Origin: CAYMLQ01 sp964390795
GTDB lineage: Bacteria > Verrucomicrobiota > Kiritimatiellia > RFP12 > UBA1067
Assembly (NCBI GenBank): GCA_964390795.1
Contig: CAYMLQ010000165.1
Coordinates: 1-11,769 of the forward strand
Direction of reading: 5' to 3'
Length of the DNA stretch: 11,769 bases
Shown: positions 7,403 to 11,769 of the stretch, one piece after another
How the letters are laid out: each line of letters starts with the position of its first letter
How positions within the stretch are numbered: the first letter of the stretch is position 1
Notes under the pieces: generated by a model
What the model saw: the letters and a program-made list of their open reading frames with translations, nothing else
Database searches by the model: none
Told to the model about the DNA's origin: nothing
Program-made: the position numbers and the translations under genes

Positions 7403-10400
7403 TCACTCCCCGAGGATCTGCAGATCGTAGAGGGACCACCAGTTGAATTCGGTGCTGCCGGTCTGAACGATCTTGACGTGCCGCGACTGGCTCGGGAGCA
7501 CGGGGATCGTCGTGAGTGCGCCCTCGCCCTTGCCAAGCCCCACCGGGCCGTACCACATGGAACCGTCCATGGAGGTGAAGATCTGGCACTCGCGCGGATA
7601 GTCGCCGCCGGACGGGGCTGCGTTCATCACGATTGCGCGCACCGTGTGCGGCGCGCCCAGATCCACCGCAAACCACTCACCCGGCTTCATGGCCCCGCCT
7701 GTCCCCCAGCGCGTGGTCAGGTCTGCGTCGATCGCGTGCTCGGGGCGCTGGCCTTTTGAGCCGTTGAAGGCGCTCGCCTTCCACGCGCTCCGGTCCAGCG
7801 GCGGAGAGCGCTTCACGTCCGGCGCGCCGTTGACGCGGATCTCGTTGATGGACCAGAAGGAGCCATCCCTGCCGGTCTGCACGATCTTCACAAAGCGGCC
7901 GGCTGTCGGCGGCACCGTGATGGTGAACGCGCGCGCCTTGGGATCGCCGCCCTTCACCACCGGCTCGCCCCACTGCTCCCCGTCCAGCGACACGTAGACC
8001 TCGTAGCTGCGCGGATAGTCGCTCCCGGTCGGGCCGGCATCGAGATAGATCGTCCTCAGCTCGCCCTCGTAGCCGAGATCGACCAGGAACCACTCGCCGC
8101 CGCGCATCGAGGCGCCGGTCGTCCAGCGCGTCTTGGGGTCGTTGTCGAGCGCATTCCTCTCGCCGCCGCGCACGCTGCCGGTCAGCACAAAGGCGCCGCC
8201 ATTCAGCCCCTCGCTGATCTTCAGCGCTGCGCGGCAGGCGTCGGCCGACAGCGTGCCCTCCTGCATGAAGGGCTTCACGAACGCCAGCGCGTCCGGATGC
8301 ACCAGCGCACCCAGCCCCTCAATCAGCACCCGCTTTCCCTTGGCGTCTTTCGCCAGGTCCAGCGCCTCGCGGTAAAGGGCGAGCTTCTCTTTCACCGGCA
8401 GCTTGCCGGGCAGCGCCAGCAGGCGGGCGTAGCCCCCCAGGGCCGCGACTCGGCACGCCTCATCCGGATCCTCGAGGCTCGCCGCCCGCAGCGCCTGCAG
8501 CGGCTCGGCGCTCGGCCAATACTCGGCCACGGCCTGCAGGGCGGCCCGGCGCACGGTCACGTCTTCCTCCTTGGCCGCGGCGAGCAGCTCCGGCAGCGTC
8601 GCGGGCACGGCCAGCTGCGCCAGCGCCGACAGGAGCGCGCCCCGCGCGCTTGCGGGAGCCTTGCCTCGCAGCCCCTTCAACAGGGCGGCGGTCTGGACGT
8701 TCGGGTCGCCGGTCGTCCGGGACGCCTTCACCGCGATACGCTCCAGCTCCCGCAACCCCGCGGCGTCGCCGGTGTCGGCCAGCAGCGCCACGACCTCGGA
8801 CAGATCCTCCGCGCGCACCATCAGGCTGATCGCCTTGCGGGCCTCTTCAGCCAAGCCGGCGTCCGCGCTGCGGGCGGCGACGAATAGCTCTTTCAGCGCC
8901 CCGCGCGCCTGCCGGGCACCCAGCACCTTGACATAGGCGGCCTGCGCCTTGACTTCCGCCGACCGCATCTGCTCCACGATCTGCTTGTCGACGCCGGGTC
9001 CGTTCATCGCGCCGAGCGTTTTGGCGGCCGCCTTGCGCAGCTCCCGGTCCGCCTCGGCGGACGCCGCCACCGCCATCACGGCCTTCACGGCCTGCCCGTC
9101 GCCCAGCGTCTCCAGGGCTTGCAGAGCCGCCAGCGAGACCTCGACGCTCGACCCTGGCACGACAGCCAGCACGCCCTGCTGCGCGGCCCGGTCGCCGCGC
9201 CCGGCCAGCGCCCCGAGCGCCAGGATGCGGTTCGGCTCGGGCATGGCCGGCAGCGCCTCGGCAACGGCCGTCATGACCGCCTTGTCCTGCATATCGCGGA
9301 CCAGCCGCGCCCCTGCGCGCGCACGCTCTAGATTCGCGCCTTTGAGAGCGGCAACGGCCGCGTCCACGCCCTTGGAGCCGGCCGACAGGTTGCTTCCATA
9401 GAAAGCCGCCGCCCGCACATGCTCCGCCGTCTCGGCGCCCAGCAGGCGCGCGTAGGACTCCTGCGCCACCTTCCCGCTACCGTCTGTCAGCGCGCGGTCG
9501 GCGCAGGCCAGCAGCGCGCGGTCGACGGCCGCGCGGGCCGCCCCCTTGGCGTTGCCCTGCAACGCCGCCAGCGCGTGCGCCGCCTCTTTGCCGCCGATGC
9601 TTCCCATCGCCTCCGCGGCGACGACCGCAGCGGCCTCGCCCGTCGCCGCCACCTCGGCCAGGGCCGGAAGCGCGGCCGGCAGACGGCGCGCGCCGGCGAG
9701 GGCGGCGACCGCCAGTCGGTCAGCCCCGCGGGTTCGCTTCAGCGCCTCCACCAGCGCCTCGTCCGCGGCCTTGCCCGGCATGCGGGCAAGCGCGTCGCGC
9801 GCCCAGGTGCCCAGCGCCGGGTCATCGATCAGCTTCGCCAGCGCGGGCACGGCGTTGTCGGTGCCCGCGAGGCTCAGCTTGCGGCAGGCCAGCGCACGCC
9901 CGTCCGTAGTCGCCTGCGGGTTCGCCGCCACCCGCGCCAGCCCTTGGGAGAGCAGCTCGCGGCTGGCCTGCGGGTCGCGCAGGTGCGCGTCGACAAAGGC
10001 GTCGATCTGCCTGGCCACCGCGTCGTTCACGCTCAGCTTGTAGCCGGACAGCTCCGCCAACACGCGCTCCAGCCCGGCCGCGAAGGCAGCCGCGCGCGAC
10101 TGCTTCAGATAGCCCTCCGTCAGCCGGGAGCTGGGCGTCGCGTCGGCCGGCAGGTCGCCCAGCGCGTACTGGATGCCGTCGAGGTAGCACTGCAGAAGCG
10201 TGGGGTTCCAGAAGATCTCGTGCCGGTGCCCGAGCGAGAAGTAGAAGACGCGCCCCTTGCCGTACTCGTGAATCCAGGCGACGGCGAAATCATTGTCCTT
10301 GCGCTTGATGCTCGGCTTGTTCATGTTGGTCTTGGTCACGTCCAGGCTCATCAGCACGCGCAGGGCGTCGCGGGAGTCGTTCCGGAAGGCGTAGATCTCA

Positions 10401-10999
10401 TCGTTTACGGTGAAATCCAGCCCTTTGAAGGCGGCCAGCAGCGGGTGCCCGGGATCATCCAGCTTGACGCCCACCTCCTCGCTCCAGGGGTGACCGTCGA
10501 AATAGCCGCCGATCAGCTCGCCGTAGGCCGGCCACGTGTACAGGCAGTCGGTCGCCGCGTGAACGCCGACCAGCCCCTTGCCGCTACGCACGAAGTCGAG
10601 GAAGCGCTGCTCCGCCCGCGCCTCGCGCGCCTCGTCGGCGTTGTCCAGCAGCGGCTGCCGCAAGGTCGTGTTGTTCATGACGATCGCGTCGAAGGTGTCG
10701 AACTCCGGCTTCTCGAGGATCGCGAGATCATTCACGGCGGTGACCGAGAAAGCCCCGGTCTTGCGCCCCATGACTTCAAACGCCGTGGCGGCGTACGGGA
10801 CTGCGGAGTGGACGAAGCCCTCGCACTGATTGACGACCAGCACGCGGCGCTCGCGCTTCGGCCGGGCCGTCGCCTGCGCAGGCGCAGCCTGCTCGATGCG
10901 CGCCGCCTCGTCGGCTGACGGCGGCTTGAGTTCGTTGGCAGCCCGCGCGCTCAGCGCGAGCGCGAAGGCGCATGCGGAAACGGGAAGAATGAATTTCAT
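7403..10999 (-). CDS. Secreted ThuA-domain / HEAT-repeat / tandem F5/8 type C (discoidin) protein
   Basis: A 1198-residue multidomain protein. Residues 1-20 are a signal peptide (MKFILPVSACAFALALSARA, cleavage after ARA), so it is exported. ThuA domain, about 50-282: RRVLVVNQCEGFVHS, then GLVGVHAATDCLYTWPAYG (142-160), GGYFDGHPW (164-172) and GKGRVFYFSLGHRHE (247-261); this glutamine-amidotransferase-like fold lacks an assigned reaction in most members. Residues about 340-930 are an Ala/Leu-rich helical solenoid with recurring units such as ALKGLRG and ALQALETLGDGQAVKAV, typical of HEAT repeats. Two F5/8 type C domains end the protein (about 934-1056 and 1073-1196). They share TRW, GEW, VDLG, DYPR, S-x-DG-x-x-W and VKIVQTG, so they look like an internal duplication and probably bind carbohydrate. 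Start ATG 10999 has only a weak AGAAAGAA upstream. It lies 30 bp behind the oxidoreductase gene, presumably in one operon. Confidence 0.92.
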   Translation of the reverse strand: MKFILPVSACAFALALSARAANELKPPSADEAARIEQAAPAQATARPKRERRVLVVNQCEGFVHSAVPYAATAFEVMGRKTGAFSVTAVNDLAILEKPEFDTFDAIVMNNTTLRQPLLDNADEAREARAEQRFLDFVRSGKGLVGVHAATDCLYTWPAYGELIGGYFDGHPWSEEVGVKLDDPGHPLLAAFKGLDFTVNDEIYAFRNDSRDALRVLMSLDVTKTNMNKPSIKRKDNDFAVAWIHEYGKGRVFYFSLGHRHEIFWNPTLLQCYLDGIQYALGDLPADATPSSRLTEGYLKQSRAAAFAAGLERVLAELSGYKLSVNDAVARQIDAFVDAHLRDPQASRELLSQGLARVAANPQATTDGRALACRKLSLAGTDNAVPALAKLIDDPALGTWARDALARMPGKAADEALVEALKRTRGADRLAVAALAGARRLPAALPALAEVAATGEAAAVVAAEAMGSIGGKEAAHALAALQGNAKGAARAAVDRALLACADRALTDGSGKVAQESYARLLGAETAEHVRAAAFYGSNLSAGSKGVDAAVAALKGANLERARAGARLVRDMQDKAVMTAVAEALPAMPEPNRILALGALAGRGDRAAQQGVLAVVPGSSVEVSLAALQALETLGDGQAVKAVMAVAASAEADRELRKAAAKTLGAMNGPGVDKQIVEQMRSAEVKAQAAYVKVLGARQARGALKELFVAARSADAGLAEEARKAISLMVRAEDLSEVVALLADTGDAAGLRELERIAVKASRTTGDPNVQTAALLKGLRGKAPASARGALLSALAQLAVPATLPELLAAAKEEDVTVRRAALQAVAEYWPSAEPLQALRAASLEDPDEACRVAALGGYARLLALPGKLPVKEKLALYREALDLAKDAKGKRVLIEGLGALVHPDALAFVKPFMQEGTLSADACRAALKISEGLNGGAFVLTGSVRGGERNALDNDPKTRWTTGASMRGGEWFLVDLGYEGELRTIYLDAGPTGSDYPRSYEVYVSLDGEQWGEPVVKGGDPKARAFTITVPPTAGRFVKIVQTGRDGSFWSINEIRVNGAPDVKRSPPLDRSAWKASAFNGSKGQRPEHAIDADLTTRWGTGGAMKPGEWFAVDLGAPHTVRAIVMNAAPSGGDYPRECQIFTSMDGSMWYGPVGLGKGEGALTTIPVLPSQSRHVKIVQTGSTEFNWWSLYDLQILGE

Positions 11000-11029
11000 G
11001 GCGGTGTTTCTTTCTGGGACGGGCCCGCA

Positions 11030-11769
11030 TTAGACGGTGAGTGCCCAGGGGGCGCGCATGCCGCGCAACAGGAGGCGCCCGGCGGACGGGTTGTCGACGA
11101 AATCCATGGCCTTGGGGTTCCACTTGAGCGGCTCGTTCAGGCGGTAAGCGATGGAGGCCAGCGAGCAGACCGTGATCGTGCTCAGCCCGACGTCGGCCGT
11201 GCAGATGCAGGGGCGGCGCGTGCGGATGCCTTCGAGCCAGTTGGTCAGGTGGTTGAGCGACGAGTAGAGGCGGAGGTCATTGGCTCCCCACTTGTGCCGG
11301 ATCAGCTCGGCGGGGTCGGTTTCCAAGAAGCCCCGGTTGACCCGGACGGTCCCGCTCTCTCCGACGAACTCGATGGCCGCCTGGCCGCTGGCGCCGCCGT
11401 GGGTCATGGGCGTGCCGTCGGCGTAGATGAACGTCAGCAGCTTGTGTTCGCTGAAGGCGGGCGGGCGGATCTCGACCGGGCCGCTGCCGTCCATCCCCAG
11501 GCCCCACTGGGCGATGTCGAAATGGTGGGCGCCGAAGTCGTAGAGGCCGCCGTTGCAGTAATCGCGGTAGTGCCGCCAGCTGGGGAAGACCGCGTAGTTG
11601 TCCTGCGGTGCCAGCTCGGCGTTGTAAGGCCTAAAGGGCGCGGGCCCCAGCCACAGATCCCAGTCGAGCGACGCCGGCACCGGCTGCGCCGGCAGGTAGC
11701 ACTCCGCGGCGGGGCCGCCGACGTTGACATGCACCACCTTCAGCTTGCCGATGGCGCCGTTGCGCACCA
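11030..11769 (-). CDS. Gfo/Idh/MocA-family oxidoreductase, 5' partial (C-terminal part)
   Basis: The reading frame is open to the right edge of the window and ends at TAA 11030-11032; about 246 codons are visible, and the N-terminal Rossmann domain lies outside. Seen: VRNGAIGKLKVVHVNVGGPA (first visible residues), LDWDLWLGPAPFRPYN (34-49), WRHYRDYCNGGLYDFGAHHFD with HFDIAQWGLG (82-91), and a late NHLTNWLEGIRTRRP segment. These mark the C-terminal domain of the planctomycete/verrucomicrobial branch, NAD(P)-dependent enzymes acting on sugars, inositols or sugar derivatives. Members of this branch often carry a Tat signal, which cannot be checked here. GTG at 11767 is internal, not the start, since the homologous text continues upstream. 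The ThuA-HEAT gene follows 30 bp behind, and such pairs are common in PVC sugar-degradation loci. The substrate is unknown. Confidence 0.9.
   Translation of the reverse strand, partial: VRNGAIGKLKVVHVNVGGPAAECYLPAQPVPASLDWDLWLGPAPFRPYNAELAPQDNYAVFPSWRHYRDYCNGGLYDFGAHHFDIAQWGLGMDGSGPVEIRPPAFSEHKLLTFIYADGTPMTHGGASGQAAIEFVGESGTVRVNRGFLETDPAELIRHKWGANDLRLYSSLNHLTNWLEGIRTRRPCICTADVGLSTITVCSLASIAYRLNEPLKWNPKAMDFVDNPSAGRLLLRGMRAPWALTV

Noticed and set aside
9419..10918. A 499-codon plus-strand frame opposite the ThuA-HEAT gene
   Set aside because: Shadow of high-GC coding DNA; low-complexity Arg/Gln/Val composition and no motif.

Overview
The window is GC-rich bacterial chromosomal DNA in which nearly all genes lie on the minus strand. 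Three traits suggest the PVC superphylum (Verrucomicrobiota, Kiritimatiellota or Planctomycetota): a secreted ThuA-HEAT-discoidin protein behind a Gfo/Idh/MocA oxidoreductase, an ORF6N-domain gene, and scattered toxin-antitoxin relics. This is inference from gene content; no rRNA or other direct taxonomic marker is present.

Left edge (1-417, plus): the C-terminal end of a GlcD/D-lactate dehydrogenase-type FAD-linked oxidase. It converges on, and overlaps by a few bases, a minus-strand redox block. In transcription order that block (3227 down to 414) reads: ORF6N-domain protein, truncated CopG-type antitoxin, Tat-exported NapG-like polyferredoxin, small antitoxin-like protein, the first 23 codons of a nucleotidyltransferase, and a NapH/NosR-like membrane polyferredoxin. 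The genes overlap or nearly touch (ATGA at 2622-2625, TAG inside the next Shine-Dalgarno at 2470-2475, TAATG at 1895-1899), so they are probably one transcript. The striking point is that two separate toxin-antitoxin-type genes are each cut off a few bases before a ferredoxin gene begins.

Middle (3228-3385): a short non-coding stretch with two inverted repeats and five tandem heptamers running into the polA stop codon. Next on the minus strand come a complete DNA polymerase I with all three activities predicted intact (3383-6118) and a GT4-like glycosyltransferase (6184-7359) that is visibly less GC-rich than its neighbours and may be acquired.

Right part (7403-11769): a 1198-residue secreted protein with a ThuA domain, a long HEAT-repeat solenoid and two tandem F5/8 type C (discoidin) domains. 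It is preceded 30 bp upstream by the C-terminal part of a Gfo/Idh/MocA-family oxidoreductase cut by the window edge. This pair looks like a carbohydrate-related operon.

No tRNA, rRNA, CRISPR array or complete insertion sequence was seen. The best candidates for something unusual are the toxin-antitoxin relics threaded between the ferredoxin genes and a perfect 12-bp-arm palindrome inside the ORF6N coding sequence.
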